Source: Istiophorus platypterus
Lineage: Eukaryota > Chordata > Actinopteri > Istiophoriformes > Istiophoridae
Direction: 5' to 3'
Length of the DNA stretch: 64,000 nucleotides
Assembly: GCA_016859345.1 (NCBI GenBank)
Contig: CM029120.1
Location: forward strand, 7,431,501 to 7,495,500
Of this stretch, positions 11,601 through 24,486 are shown in pieces (the stretch's first letter is position 1; each line of letters begins with the position of its first letter). The translations under genes and the position numbers were made by a program. The notes below the pieces were generated by a model. It had not been told where the DNA came from and ran no database searches. It saw nothing but the letters and a program-made list of their open reading frames with translations.

Positions 11601-14600
11601 TTTTTAAAATTGGTGTCCTTTTTTGGTTTTTTTTTACCTTTTTTTTTCTTTTTTAGTTTCTCGGCAGAGACTCTACGAAAAAAACCAAACTTAAATTAGA
11701 GCTCTTCCTTTAGTTGACCGCATTCAAGTCATTTGCCAGTGCGTTTTTTGCAACTCTGTGTAATTGAATCTATGTTCTCTATTCCGTTTAAACCCATAAA
11801 ACACAGGAATGTTTAGTATTTTGTCTGCTAAAATAATTTTCGCAGTGATATAGAAAGCTTCAAAAATACCTCAATAGATAAGAAACCTTTGTAACTCAGA
11901 GGACAATAAAAGTCACAAGATTTTCATCTGACCATAACCAGCACACAATAGTAGCTATTGGGAAAATGATCTCACCGTAAGGTCCAAGTTCTAGAGCCTT
12001 CGATCCCATCACCTGATCTTCCCTCCCCCTGTTGTCATGCATTTTAAGGACTACTGATTTTTACTCATGATTTTTCAACCAAAACACAAGATTAACCTTA
12101 TAAAAGAACCCAAAACTAGCCAATGTTAGGGTTCACAGTTCATTCTTGACACCGAAAACAGTAATTGACAAAATAATCTCATCTGAAGATCCATCCAGTA
12201 ACGGGTCCCTGAGCTTCTGGGCTTTCAGTTGTCGGGTAATTAGCGATGACAGATGTTCCAAGTTCCCATTTGCCTGAGCACTTCCAGTGTTTTGGGTTTA
12301 AAGGCCGGGACTGTAAGTTCACTCTAGTCCTTCGAAACAGTGGATGACATAACAATCTCACCTCTTGTACAATTTAACAGCTGTTGTTTACCACGTTGAG
12401 TTTTAACATTAAAGACGAGATAGAAATGTACTTGGTGCTTTTGAGTTTTGTTTGTTTTGTTTTTTTTCCCTCTTTTTTGGCATTGAGGCCTCTATTTTAA
12501 CTGTGATTAAAGAGACAGGAAATAGAGGAAGACTAAAAGGGGTGAAAACGTGCAAGAAAGATTCTGGGCTGAAAGGAAAAACTGTGTTCAGAAGGAACAT
12601 TTCTCAGACCACCCCAGTAGCTGGATGCCCTTTGAGGTTTTATTGTTGTTTGTTTTTGTTTTTTTTATATTGTTTTGTTTTTGAAATGTGATTTATTTGT
12701 GGATCTCCAGAGATAAATCAGTCCAGGGGATGACACATTAAAACGAGATCACTTACTTCCATCACGGCCCCAAGATTTTAAAATAGCGTCCGAAAACATG
12801 TGACATGAAACTGAACAATAGAATCCTTCATTGGTGCCCATTAAAACAAAAAGTAAATAACATTACATCTAAATACAACAACAGATGAAAAGCCTGAGTG
12901 AGATGTGAGGCTGTTACCCAGTGACTGTTTCCCGACTCACGATTCAGCTTTCGTCCTCAGTTTAAGTCATGTTGCATTCGTTGGATGCTGTTATTTAAAC
13001 CATCCCACAGCATCAGAAATGCATCAAGGGCGAATTTTATTCTAACAATGCACAGGCTTAGATGATTTTAAACCTGAGCCTGGCTCATGCCGGTGCATTG
13101 TGGGTGGAAGCTGGAGCGGCTGAGACTCTGCAGATCCACCAGATGCTTCCTCTCTGGTTCCTTCTTGTCCAAACTTTTTGCTCTGCTCCGCCGCCCTCGC
13201 CCTCCATGAATCACGCAGCAGCCGCCACCTCTGCTCGGCCTCTGCCATCGCGGCCCGACAATTGCCATGGCAACAGACACAAACAAGCCACAACAGTCAG
13301 CCAGTGTGCCCGTCAGTGTGTCTGGCTGTCGCCCTTTTTTTCTCTGCAACAAGGACGCTCGCTGTGACACGAAAATCTCAACCGAGGCCACGGTCACTGA
13401 GGCAACTGGTGAAAAGATGCAAAAGATGCTTTGAAGCACATCTCAGCTTCCTCTCCAAACTAGCAGTGAATTGCAAAACAGAAATAGCTTGTTCGTACAC
13501 TTTGTAAATTTTGAGTTGTCTTGGATGTAGGTGTTATAATTATCATTTCATCATCCTGAGTTTTCACCCGGTACCATCACCAGGTCATATTTTTACCCAG
13601 TATTTTTATCAAGCAACAAAAACCTGCAAAATATTTCCATCATAAAAAATGCTACACCTACATATATTCAATACAGGTCTAAGTACATCCTCACAGAGCC
13701 ACTTGTTATGCTCAGTCTTTAGGGCCAGGATAGCTCAATCAAACCCAAATGCATGGACAAAACAGCCGAAAAAGTAGAAGATCGATCTTTTTACAAAGTC
13801 GTCATCATAGACTCTGTTGTAGCTGAGGAAAAAAAAAAAAATTGATTCAGCCCCGTTTCTGCATGTGACAAGGGTAAGAATAGGCTGGATTTTTAAGTGG
13901 GCAGTGAACGCCTCCTGTGTCTGATTCAGTGTTTTGACATGGTCTGATGGAGTGTGTCCACATTCCTCCTCTGATAATTCTAGCTCTCACTTTGGTATGC
14001 ACACATCCCTCTCTCTGACTCAGGTTTTTTTGTTTTTTTTTTGTTTTATATACACAGAAAATACTGTGTCCCTGTAGTCATGGTGATGCATCCAGATGTT
14101 TGTGTGAAACCAGCAGCATCAGTCAAGGTCACGGTACGATGGTCAGCCTGGTAAGACATTCCAGTACTTAAAATGTGACCGTTGCTAAAGTGAGCAGGGT
14201 ATAAGTGCGTCAGGGATACCCGCTGAAACGCCACAAATACACTCAGTGAAGAAGAAGCAGGCACCAAACATATTTCACGCTCCCTGCATGCTTATAGCAC
14301 ATACTTCGCTTGTGATGCTGAAGCCTCCTGTCGAGCAGGAGGAGAGGGAAGCCGGGTTGATTTGCCAATGAAGACCTGCTGTGTCAGCAAGAATCTGAGG
14401 CCCCTCAGTCATAAAGCTATAAAATTAGACAGTTAAACCAATTACGGACTTGGAAAAATAACCGTAGAAGAATTTAATGGCTTTCATAAGTCATGCATAC
14501 ATGCAAAACTGGGTGGGCATGTTTCCTCAAGTCAGCTTAATACATTCTCTGGAGTCGTCCCATGGACAGTTAAGGGTGTGGATGTTAGGTTGTAAACGGT

Positions 14601-15165
14601 CTAGATTACTCAACGTAATAGGGAGGGGGTTGTAAAATAACCCACATCTACAAATGTGAAGGGAGACATATTAAATTCCAAGACTTGTTTTTGTTGTGTG
14701 AGAGGGAGTAGGTGAAATCACACATCCAGCAAACCAATAAAATAATCAACCATTTTAATACAAAAAAAAAAAAAAATCCCATCAAATCAGACAAAAAGGA
14801 ATAAATGAAACTAATTACAAGGAATAAACAGACCTAAACGTCCACATTTTCCACAGACAACATTTTGAGCCGCTCTGTAAAGCTCCCACCGTGTGTGTCT
14901 GTGTGTGGGTCTGTGCAGGGCTGCAAACTTTCTGACTTTGGTGTCTCCTAGTGGTGATACTGTGTTAAAGGGATGAAAAAAGTTCACCTTGTGGAACCAG
15001 TACTGAGGCTCTCAGAATAATTTCACACATTAGCGTCCCACACATGAGGGATTTAATGTGAGTACGGCTACTTCATTTCTTTATTTCTTTATCTCTTTAT
15101 CTATTTATTTATTTTTACGCGACAGATGCGGCTTTTCCAAATTTCTGGCATCACAGAATCAAAGG

Positions 15166-15210
15166 AACAACAACAACAACAACAACAACAACAGCAACGG
15201 CAACAACAAC
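15166..15210. repeat. (CAA)n microsatellite
   Basis: CAA/AAC trinucleotide run with a few substitutions. The open frame through it, which gives poly-asparagine, is a by-product of the repeat. Confidence 0.9.
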
Positions 15211-18200
15211 GACTGCGGCGTGAAACCTGAAGCAGAAGTGACCATACACACCATATAAAGCTCCATTCAAATGCGGCGACGCGTGTTCAAGTCTGCATCA
15301 TGGACACTGAAACAAGACAAAGAGTCCACAGCCACACTAGCTGCTCAGTGAGGCTCAAAGACAATACTGATATGCCAACAGCACTACCAATGCTACTACT
15401 AATGATAATAGATGGGCAGATAGGTATCGTTATGATGCTCATTAGAACTAAAGTACATCTGAGGCTGATATTAGCTTGGCAGGTATTTGATTAGGTTTTG
15501 GGCAAATTATACTTTGGATGAAAAATCGGAGGTTCGCCAGTCTCTACGACTCATCTGCTGGGGAAATTAATTGCACATTTGGCAGTTGTTGAGATATCTC
15601 AGGCCCACAGTGGTTTCGCCAAGCGAGCTAGATGAGGAGAAAAAAAAAACCCCAAAAAATTGTGTGGAGAAGAAAGAAAGTCATTTGCTGTATCTTGTTT
15701 TTAGCGCTGCTAGTAATATAAATATATATTCATTCGATTAAGATTATTATAAAGGGGAGGAAGCATTCAGATCAGAATAGCAATTCCAGACTGTAAAAAC
15801 ACCCAGTGCGTACGACTTCATATTACATTATCGGATTATTATAATCGATGCTCCGATGTGTGAGAAGCAGTTTACTCCTCTTGTCGTGATTTTAGCTGAT
15901 GACTTAAAGTGGAACGGCACTCGAGTAAATGTGCTTGGTTACCATTAGCCGCCGCCGCTGCCTGCACGTGAGGCGTGCAGAGGCGTGAGGCAGCGGATTC
16001 GTGACGCCTCGGGAAAGGGGCTCCGCGAGGCCCTTTTTAAAAACCCCACTCAGGTGAGATCACCACCCTGTGTCTGGTCTCCCTGGTATTCTAACGTTGG
16101 GACAATAAGCGAGAGAGAGAGAGGATTTCACATGCTCGAGCATAACAGCTCAACCGTTACACTCTAAACTGTATCAGATGTGTGAAGCCATGAGAGTCGT
16201 GCTAATCGGGCCCTGCCAGTTTCAATATGGACACACGTGTGCCATTATTAGACTGAACATCTGTCTTTCCGACAAGATTGGACTTTTCAAACGGACCACT
16301 CGAAAGTTATGAAGTGTGTCTGAGAGAACGATCTTTTGCCCGCGCTCACGTGGTCCACTCAGAGTTTCCACTCTGTGGCCTGAGCCCCTAAGCCCGTTAT
16401 GATGTGAACAGGAAATCAACCACGTACTTTTCACTCACTTAAAAAACCCATATCCTTAAAATGGTTTTAAAAATAATCCTTACATTTCCCTCACATTTTT
16501 TTCTCATTAGAACAAGGGATCGTTTTTTCCTCAGCTTTGAAAGCGGTGATTCAACCATGGCACGTGGTTTTCTACAAGGTTGTTGAAGTGTTAAATCAAA
16601 ATACATGATTGCTTCCATGCTAGTGCAGGGTCCTGCAAATATGGCCGAAACAGAGAAACTGTTATTGTTTAAATCAGGGGAGAAAATTGCTGACAAATGC
16701 TCCATAAAACCAGTGTTTTCAGGATAAATCTGAGGAGGTCACAAGATGATTAAATGTAATTTTTTTTCTTTGGTTCATTGTTATGACTTTTGTCTAATAA
16801 TTCCCGTTCTAGATAGTTTTAGCCTTTTAAGACGGAATTGAACTTCGCTGGCTCACATGTAGGCGAATATGCCTGGACTGCGTTTCTCACACTTATATGT
16901 AGAACCTTAGGTTCTTGTTTTCTTCTGTTTCAAACCTGCTTCCCGACAGGTGTTAAACAGTAAACGTCGATTCAGAGAGGGGGGCAATGGTGTGTCCTAA
17001 AATGTTTAACTATTCCTTTAAACATGGAATAACCATTATCAAATTAAGTAAATAAAGAAAGATTAATATTGTCCAGGTAATATGACCTATTTATCATAAA
17101 GCTCCTCTATTTAGTAAATCTGTCTCTGCAGGAAAACCTTTGGGAAAGTTTCTTTAGGCTCAGATTAGGATGCTTTGCACAGACTGATGTCAAGGTTTGT
17201 CTTTAAGTGCACATGCATATGTGCACCTGCCTCAACCATCCTGCACTATTCATTAAAATTTGTTTAAAATATACATAAAATAAACACTATGCCCATAGCA
17301 GTAAAACATAAAAGTCCCTTGTTTTAAATGACGTAGCTTTACATTTAGTGCATGGACACGAGAGTGGTGCCGGTCTTCTCGACCAACTAGTGAATAAGTG
17401 CATACCCTGAAATTTTGAACTGTTCCTTTAAAGATTCTGTTTTGTAAAAGTGCTATTAGGACTCAGGTCATGTATAGAACATAGTAACAATATATTAAGC
17501 AGTTTTACAAAACAGGTCAAGTAACAAAGGAGCCAAACTGTTAAGGTTTTTCCCCAATTTTGCAGTTACCCCCCCCCATCATGGTCAGTGTCCCTGCTCA
17601 GGCCAGATAAAGAAATCTGTGAAATCCGTGAAATCTGTAAAACATGTCTCTTGCGACCTCTTGTCTGGAGAAATGGTAACTCTTCGAGTTCCCTGCGGCC
17701 TCGTGAAACATCCCCCAGCGTCCCGTTGGAGTCTGGCTGAACGTTTCAATCCAGAGGCTCCGGCACGGCTCCATTCTTGTTGCGGATGATCATTCAGACG
17801 TCGGAGGATGAGAGCCGGTCCTCATTTCTGTAACCGAATACGCACGGCTGTGTCAGATGCTGCCTTAGTTCACATCACCCTCCCTCCTTCACTCCTTGAT
17901 TCCTTTCCTTCGACCCCGCTCCTCTTTTCCCATACCCCCCCCCCAATCCTCCTTCCCTCTTTACAATACCCCCAACCTCTGTCCACCCTGCCTCCCATCC
18001 CATTTACCCCGGATTGTTCTGCAGTTGATTAGAGCTGCTGGATGTATCTGTTTCGACCGCAGCGCCCCGTCTCAGCAGATGTGTATAAATAGGCCCTCTG
18101 GCGTTGTAATTGCTAATAAGGATCCAGTGCGTGCGCAGGAAAGAGGAGCTGCTGCCATGAACATTTGTATGGCAGCCAGCCGCCCGTAAAACACACACAC

Positions 18201-18789
18201 ACACACGGAGGGGATTCATCAGCAGCTCTGAGCCCAGGAGGAAGTCTCTGTGCTGGGGTAGATAATGAGGTGGCCAGGCCTCTGAGCCTTGGCCTGGACC
18301 TCCGATAAAACGTTTTGGTGCATCGGTCATGGTTTTTCCCCAGTTTGAGCCAAAGGCTAAAAGCCTGGCAAACATGCCTCTCTTCTAAACAGGCCTCTAG
18401 CAGTTTCGATAACAAGTTCCCTTCCTATTAGGATCCAATTGAACTGCGGACACAAATGTTAGTTTGGTCTGATTCACACACTTTGCACCCTCCACCCCCC
18501 TGTGTCTATAAGAAACTTGTATATTTCCAGTATTTCTGAATTGGACCTAGCACTGAAACAGTTGGTGGATCAGTAGAGATGTGGCCAGCGACAATTTCAA
18601 TGGTTTACTCTGTTAAAGTCTGTTGCAAGTAATGATTTTATGTCAGTGGTTGAACGGATAAGTAGCAACACTCGTCTTGAAAGCTTATTTGCAAGCAAAG
18701 AGAGCAGCCTGCATGGCTCCTCACTGTGGTTTCAGGTCGTGCAGGAAAATCTCTCCCGGCTCGATGTTAAAAAAAACAGATGCTGTTTT

Positions 18790-19050
18790 ACATTACTTGT
18801 TTTTAGCCACGCTAGCTGTGTGGCTCCGTGGATGGCAGTGTTAAGTCTAGCTGGCCAGTCCGCCGCTTCTGGTCCAGACAGAAATGTGTCAGCAACTACT
18901 GGATGGATCGCCACGAAATTCCGCACAGACATTCATATTTCCCAGAAGATTCATCCTCCGGGAAACGTGAAACATTTCACGGTAATCCGTCTCAAAGCTG
19001 TTGAGATATTTCACCCTGGAAGTGGTGGACAGGTTTTCAGCTCAACAAAT
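18790..19050. repeat. Teleost interspersed repeat (CAACTACTGGATGGAT type)
   Basis: The segment CAGCAACTACTGGATGGATC, followed by CGCCACGAAATT and ACAGACATTCATATTTCCCAGA, matches a sequence I recognise as a widespread percomorph repeat. Near 18998-19035, TGTTGAGATATTTCACCCTGG is related in inverted orientation to the 5' part, suggesting inverted ends. A 140-codon open frame through it is fortuitous. Confidence 0.6.
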
Positions 19051-19099
19051 GTGAAAAGTTGATACTTTTTCCTCCTGTTTTTATAACATTATAAATATA

Positions 19100-19225
19100 G
19101 AAAAATTTGATTTTCGAACTGCTGATTAATCGAAAGAATATATCATTGGAATCGCTGTGGTTGAACTGGAATTTTCACTATTCTTTGACATTTTATAGAC
19201 TCAACTTTCAATCAAATAACTGAAG
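19100..19225. repeat. GGGCTGCAA-family repeat fragment
   Basis: Contains CTGCTGATTAATCG, TTTTCACTATTCTTTGACAT and TTTATAGACTCAA, internal words shared with the better copies at 31818-32172 and 33118-33415. Confidence 0.5.
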
Positions 19226-19432
19226 AGAGTCCTTAGTTGCAGCGTTAATGTAGCTGGAAACATCTTGCAGATGCTTACAGATTTTCACAGCCATATTTCA
19301 CAGAAATCTAACAATTCTTCTGGCTCCGCTCTGATGGCCAGGCACATTAACTATCATACTGGGCTTGAGCATAGTGATGGAGGTGATGTGTGCTTGAGAG
19401 TAAGGACAAAAAAAGACACACCCCCCCCACCC

Positions 19433-19433
<1 letters not shown>

Positions 19434-19492
<59 letters not shown>
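19434..19492. repeat. (CA)n microsatellite
   Basis: About 29 CA units, directly preceded by a C run (19421-19428). Confidence 0.95.
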
Positions 19493-19493
<1 letters not shown>

Positions 19494-21413
19494 CTTCATT
19501 TCCTCTCTCTGACTCCCACAAACACAGAGAGGGAGAGCACCTGGCCACAGGTTCTCCTTTTACATGCTGTCTGAGCCTCGAGGGGATCTGGAGAAAGTTT
19601 GATTGTGAGGGATGTGATAAATTACCTGTGGCCTCCCTCTGCCTATATGTGATGGATGCTCTACGCGTATATGGCAAGTTATCGTTAAATAAGAAGAATG
19701 TCACAGATGGTTTTTTTTTTTTTGAAATGTAAAAGATGAGTTGAAGTTTTTCAAAGTCCAACAACACCGAGAGATGGATGCGAATGAGCTTTTGTGCCGT
19801 TTTTGTGATTCAGTGCCTTCCCTGCTGAAATCTTCGAAGGCCTCGCTCTGATCTCTAACTTTCTCCAGCTGTAAGGTAGTCGGATCGAGATCAAGTTGTG
19901 TTCTTGCACTCGAGATCCACTTTTCCTTCCCTCCTCGGCTCCCAACCCTCCTATTCGTCTCCCTCCTCCGCCTCCCACGCGCTTGGAACAGGCTAAAAAA
20001 AAAAAGAAAGAAATACGCAAGGACACATCTGAGCCGCATGCTGTTCTTGTTTGCCTTTCCCAGATTGCTCTGATGCTCGCCTTGGTGCTAGTGGGAGTTG
20101 GCAGTTCCCCCTCACCATTTTATCTTCGTGTCAGATCCTAACCATCCTACACATACACCAAGACATGGCTGCACCGAGCTTTTACTTTTTCTACTCTGCA
20201 ACTGCTGTTTTCTTTTTTGGTTTTTTTTTGACAAGGAGGTTAAAAACACTCCAGGAAGCACAATAACAGGTCTGAGTGAGAAGAAAACAGAGGCACTGAA
20301 CTGAATAATCTTATGAACATAATGTCTTATCCAAAACAACTACAATGCAGAGCCTTATGTGATACAGAAACTAGAATTGCATTACAGTCAGGTACATAAC
20401 CGTTAGCAAAAGAAAAAGGCTGCTCGTCCTCTCGATGAGATTTTTTTTGTTTATAACATTATGATCTATAGGCTCCACTTTTTATATCATATCCTTAATA
20501 TATGATGAGTTTTTTCTGGATCAGTGACCATTAACAGACTCAAAGACTAAGACAGTCTTGTGCCGTAAAAACATTAATTTGGCTTGACGCCTTCGACCCA
20601 TCTAACCCAGTATATGAGAATCACAAGTGCAATTGTGGCCGTCACAGAGCCGCCAGCCACAGCCCAGCTTGGCCCTCAGCTGGTGTTACAACGGCGCCCC
20701 CCTCTGCTCTCTACAGGTACTCCAGTGCATAAACTGCTGCAAGGACAAGGCTGCCCCCTTGTGCTACTGAAAATAGCTCCGCTCTGAAATGGTGTCAACA
20801 AGGACTCCCGTAATCACCGGTATCGAGTTAGATCACAAAGAGGAAAACAAACAAACAAAAGCCTGAAAAATTTAAAAGCTTGCTGAATATTTTAAAACTT
20901 TAATATACAGTGCTTCATGAATCATTACTAAAAACACAGGTGGTAAAAATCAAATTGAAACAAATAAGTTACACTGTAGTAAAAAGCACTTGAGATTCCT
21001 TTCCATTTTTCATCATTAGTGTGAACCTCATATGAAAATAGCATAGAAAGTATGCAAACATAGAATTTCATTCATATATATTTTTCTAATCTTTTAGCTA
21101 AATAAACCTTTTTAACCCCAAAATTCATTTAACTAGCTGGATGAAATGAGGAAAAATTTACAGCCATGTTTGCATTGTGGCCTCGATTTCATCCTTAATT
21201 TTGCTTTTACACAGCTTGAAAACTTTTTTTCATGACAACTTCCCCCTGTGAGAACCTCAAGACAAGCCCAAATAAAAAGGAAATATAAATAAACATACCA
21301 AACATGTGAACAGTCTGCAAACCCCCCCCCCAACTGACTGGCATACAGTTAAACAACAGACTCACACAAACACTTTTGACAGTATGTCCATTCACCGGAA
21401 CGAACACATAGGT

Positions 21414-21461
21414 GCACGCACACGCACAAACACACGCACACGCACGCACACACACACACAA
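21414..21461. repeat. CA/CACG-rich simple repeat
   Basis: Alternating CA and CG dinucleotides ending in a pure CA run; alternating purine-pyrimidine sequence of the kind prone to Z-DNA. Confidence 0.85.
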
Positions 21462-22120
21462 TCTGTGCATAGACCCAGGTTTAACTTGTGGAGTAACTGG
21501 TAACTGGAGCCGTTTCTCCCCTAACTCCCCACTGTGTCCTTTAGTCCTTTAAAAGGAAAATAAACCCTTAAACCCATTTGTTACTACGGCAACAGAAGCT
21601 GGCTCCGAGCCAAAGGGCTCAACATAGAGATATGTAGAGAGAGATGGATCAACACATGCTGTTTCCATAGTCCAATTCAGTGCCTGCTATCAGCAACATG
21701 GTAAACAGAAAAAAAGGCGGCCATAGATACACACTGTAGGTTTAGACTGATGAAACTATTGAGCTTATATTGGCCTCTAACAGCAACAGACGTTCGGATA
21801 TTATTAATTCTTCCCCGACTGCCACCCTACTTTTGCAGACTTTCAAATCTACATTTAAATGTTACTGTATTTGCATGTTTTTCAATAGATTATTCAATAG
21901 TTTCCCCTCTGCAAAAATAAGCTGTGTCATGCAGCCCCTCAGTAACTGCTGACTTGCAACCAAGTGTGTTGGTGTCACGACGACCTAAATGCAGTTTTAG
22001 GCAGACGCTCTTACATGCGTGCAAGAGGGAATCAATCATTTTTAATCTTTTCTGGCATAAAAAGGTTTCAATGTAGAGACACCAAATATTGGCAAACAAT
22101 GGCTCCACTGTGAAAATATG

Positions 22121-23080
22121 AATCTAATATTGGCATTAAGAGTCCCCTGTAAAAACCAGCAATATCTGAGTTAAGTATGGTTTGTGGAAAAGAATGCTTC
22201 TGCCTTTTAATGTTCGATGACACTTAAAGAATTTGTTGAAAAACTCGTGTGATAAGTAAACGCTAGTGAGCATCTTATAGATGCTGAAATCTGGTTTTAA
22301 AAGCAAAGAAAAAAAATTATCATGTTACATTTAGAATCCCCTATAAAATCCTGCAAAATTTGACCTCAGTAAAGTAATGTAAACTGTGGTTGAAATGTAT
22401 GGGTTAGAAAGTATATGATGAAAGTCAATATCTGGTTCCAAAACAAAGAACAAAATGCAAATCTTATGTCCGCATTCAAAAACTTCCTGTCAAAAAATAC
22501 TAAGTTTAAGTAAAGTAAGGTTTCCAGTTGAGAATGCTGCCATTGTTTTTCACAAGTAGATTATGTGGCATCATCAACGGCCTGTAGAATATGTTAAGAG
22601 TGAACTGGTAGAAATGTCTGGCTAGAGAGTACAGTATGTGACAGAGATTGATTTCTGGTTTTAAAACAAATAAAATGTAAATCTCATGTCAGCATTCAAA
22701 ATCTCTTGTCAAAAACTGCAAAATCTAGGTCATGTATGATTAACAGTAAAATTTCTCTTGGTGCCTGTTTAAATCAGTATTTTTTGTTTTTGATCATAAG
22801 GTCTACATGTTGATATCAGGTTCTAAAAACACAAAGAGAATATCAGTCTACAAGAAGTAAATGGGAGAAAATGTAAGTGTAAGTTCACAGCCTCCTGTAA
22901 AAAAACCTATAAAATCTGAGTTGCAATTTGGTTTGCAGTGAACAATGTTTCTGCCTTTTTTTAAAGCCAGTTTGCATCATTATTCATCATTATCAGTTAA
23001 AAAAAAAAAAAAGTCACCTCTGGCTAAAATTTCTGGGTAGTGAATGTGTCATAAAGATATACATACGTTTCCAAAATGTG
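22121..23080. repeat. Diverged tandem array, five units of about 150-220 bp
   Basis: Five copies begin with a variant of AATCTCATGTCAGCATTCAA, then CTCCTGTAAAAAC and CTGCAAAATCTGAGTT, a GTATGGTTTG-like word, a GAATGCTTCTGCC-like word and finally ATCTGGTTTTAAAA. The shared CCTGT/CCTAT word falls near 22146, 22339, 22486, 22705 and 22894, giving spacings of about 193, 147, 219 and 189. Copies are heavily diverged with insertions and deletions. It may lie in the mideas 3' UTR. Confidence 0.65.
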
Positions 23081-23460
23081 TCTTGAGTTAGTTTGTGCTG
23101 TTTGTCTTTTCGCGTGTTGTTATGTGTGTCTATAGAGCCCTATAGAGTCGGGGCCACCTATCAGTAACAGGGTCGACAGCGAGGCATCCAAAGCCGGGTG
23201 TAAGCGTAATGGGGGGGAGGCTTGGATGCTCTAGTAACAGGGGTACAACTTGTTCTATTGCACATACGTTTCTGCCTTTTCTTCATGTCTGGCTTTCAGA
23301 AAAAAAAAAAAAAGAACCTCACAGTTAAAGACAGGCAGCAAGTAGCATTCTTTTTGTTTTTTGTTTAAATTAATTTAAAAAACAGAAGAAGAAGAAGAAA
23401 AAAAAAGCTATGGACAAGTACAGAAAAAAGCGCTCAATTAAATTGCAGCCAAAACCAGAA

Positions 23461-23463
23461 TAT

Positions 23464-23511
<48 letters not shown>
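23461..23511. repeat. (AAT)n microsatellite
   Basis: About 16 pure AAT units. Confidence 0.95.
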
Positions 23512-24021
23512 TATCATCAACAATAATATTCACAAAAACAACAACAGTAACCATATATAGCTACACAGGCAGAAAAAGTAACATTTACCTGTATATATAT
23601 ATTTATATAAAAAAAACAACAACAGTGTAAAATTGATTGTCATTTCAAGATAAAAAGCATCAAAACATCCAAGGCATCAACAGTGAGGAACAAAACTGTG
23701 AACTATAAAAAGTGACGAGGGCTGAAGGGGAGATTCACAGAACTAAAGCCCAAATGAACAACGCTCACAGAGAGAGGGAGCCTGTTTGGTGCCCATCATG
23801 CTTTTGGCAGCCTCGAGTGCAGAAGAGCAGCGAAACAGAGGCAACAGTTTGCACGTGCCGCCTGTCCATCTGTCCATCTTGAAGCAGAAAGACTAACAGC
23901 GTGACCCTCCGTTCGTTCGCCTCACCACCTCCAGCTGTCAGATTTCAAGAGCTCACATCATCAAAATTTCATCCCATGCCAGGTAGTTGGGATGCGGCTC
24001 AAGCAAGCGCGTGCTGCGGCT

Positions 24022-24025
<4 letters not shown>

Positions 24026-24075
<50 letters not shown>
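24026..24075. repeat. (GA)n microsatellite
   Basis: About 25 GA units, 410 bases downstream of the mideas stop; on the mideas strand it is a CU-rich tract, possibly within the 3' UTR. Confidence 0.95.
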
Positions 24076-24079
<4 letters not shown>

Positions 24080-24486
24080 GGTCCAACAACCTGACAAATG
24101 AAGCGAGGCGAGACTCAAAGTGCTGAGGAAGGCCGCGGCCTGGCGTGGAGAGCGACGCAGCGCCGAGAGGAGCGGCATGGCTTTGATTTGACCGAGCCCT
24201 GTGACCAAGAGAGGTAACTCCTGAAAAGCTTTTCAAGCAGAGTAAAGGGGCGATGGTGAGTAACACGAAACGTACACGCACTCTCACTCGGTCCACACAT
24301 TCACACTCAAACACAGACACGGGAGTAAATCTGTCCCTGAATGTGCCAAGCAATGGAAGTCTTCTTGTTCCACAAAGTGTACGGACAGTTCAAAGGAGGG
24401 ATTCTTCTTTAAAAGAAAAGTTCCTCCTCCTCCTCCTCATCCCACGGAACAAGCCGTCCATCAGTCAAGAGTGTGAAGCCTTCCTC

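Larger units (their letters stand above)
11610..20880. other. Long spacer between crip1 and mideas
   Basis: About 9 kb without a recognisable coding exon on either strand. It holds CAA (15166-15210) and CA (19434-19492) microsatellites, a probable percomorph interspersed repeat (18790-19050), a diverged GGGCTGCAA-family fragment (about 19100-19225), poly-A/T runs, and repeated words near 11950, 12160, 12340 and 12730. A stretch at 17800-18420 is less AT-rich and includes TATAAATA (18084-18091) and TAATTGCTAATAA (18107-18119). It might be a conserved non-coding element, but that is only a guess. Confidence 0.6.
20881..24486. other. Downstream flank of mideas, probable 3' UTR
   Basis: Lies immediately 3' of the mideas stop on the minus strand, so an unknown part is its 3' UTR. 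No unambiguous minus-strand AATAAA with downstream GT-rich sequence was found; ATTAAA occurs in minus orientation near 22208 and 20893. Contents are CA/CACG repeats (21414-21461), a five-unit diverged tandem array (22121-23080), an AAT microsatellite (23461-23511) and a GA microsatellite (24026-24075). No further coding exon is visible. Confidence 0.55.

Noticed and set aside
18640..19062. 140-codon frame
   Set aside because: It runs through a recognised interspersed repeat and has no domain.
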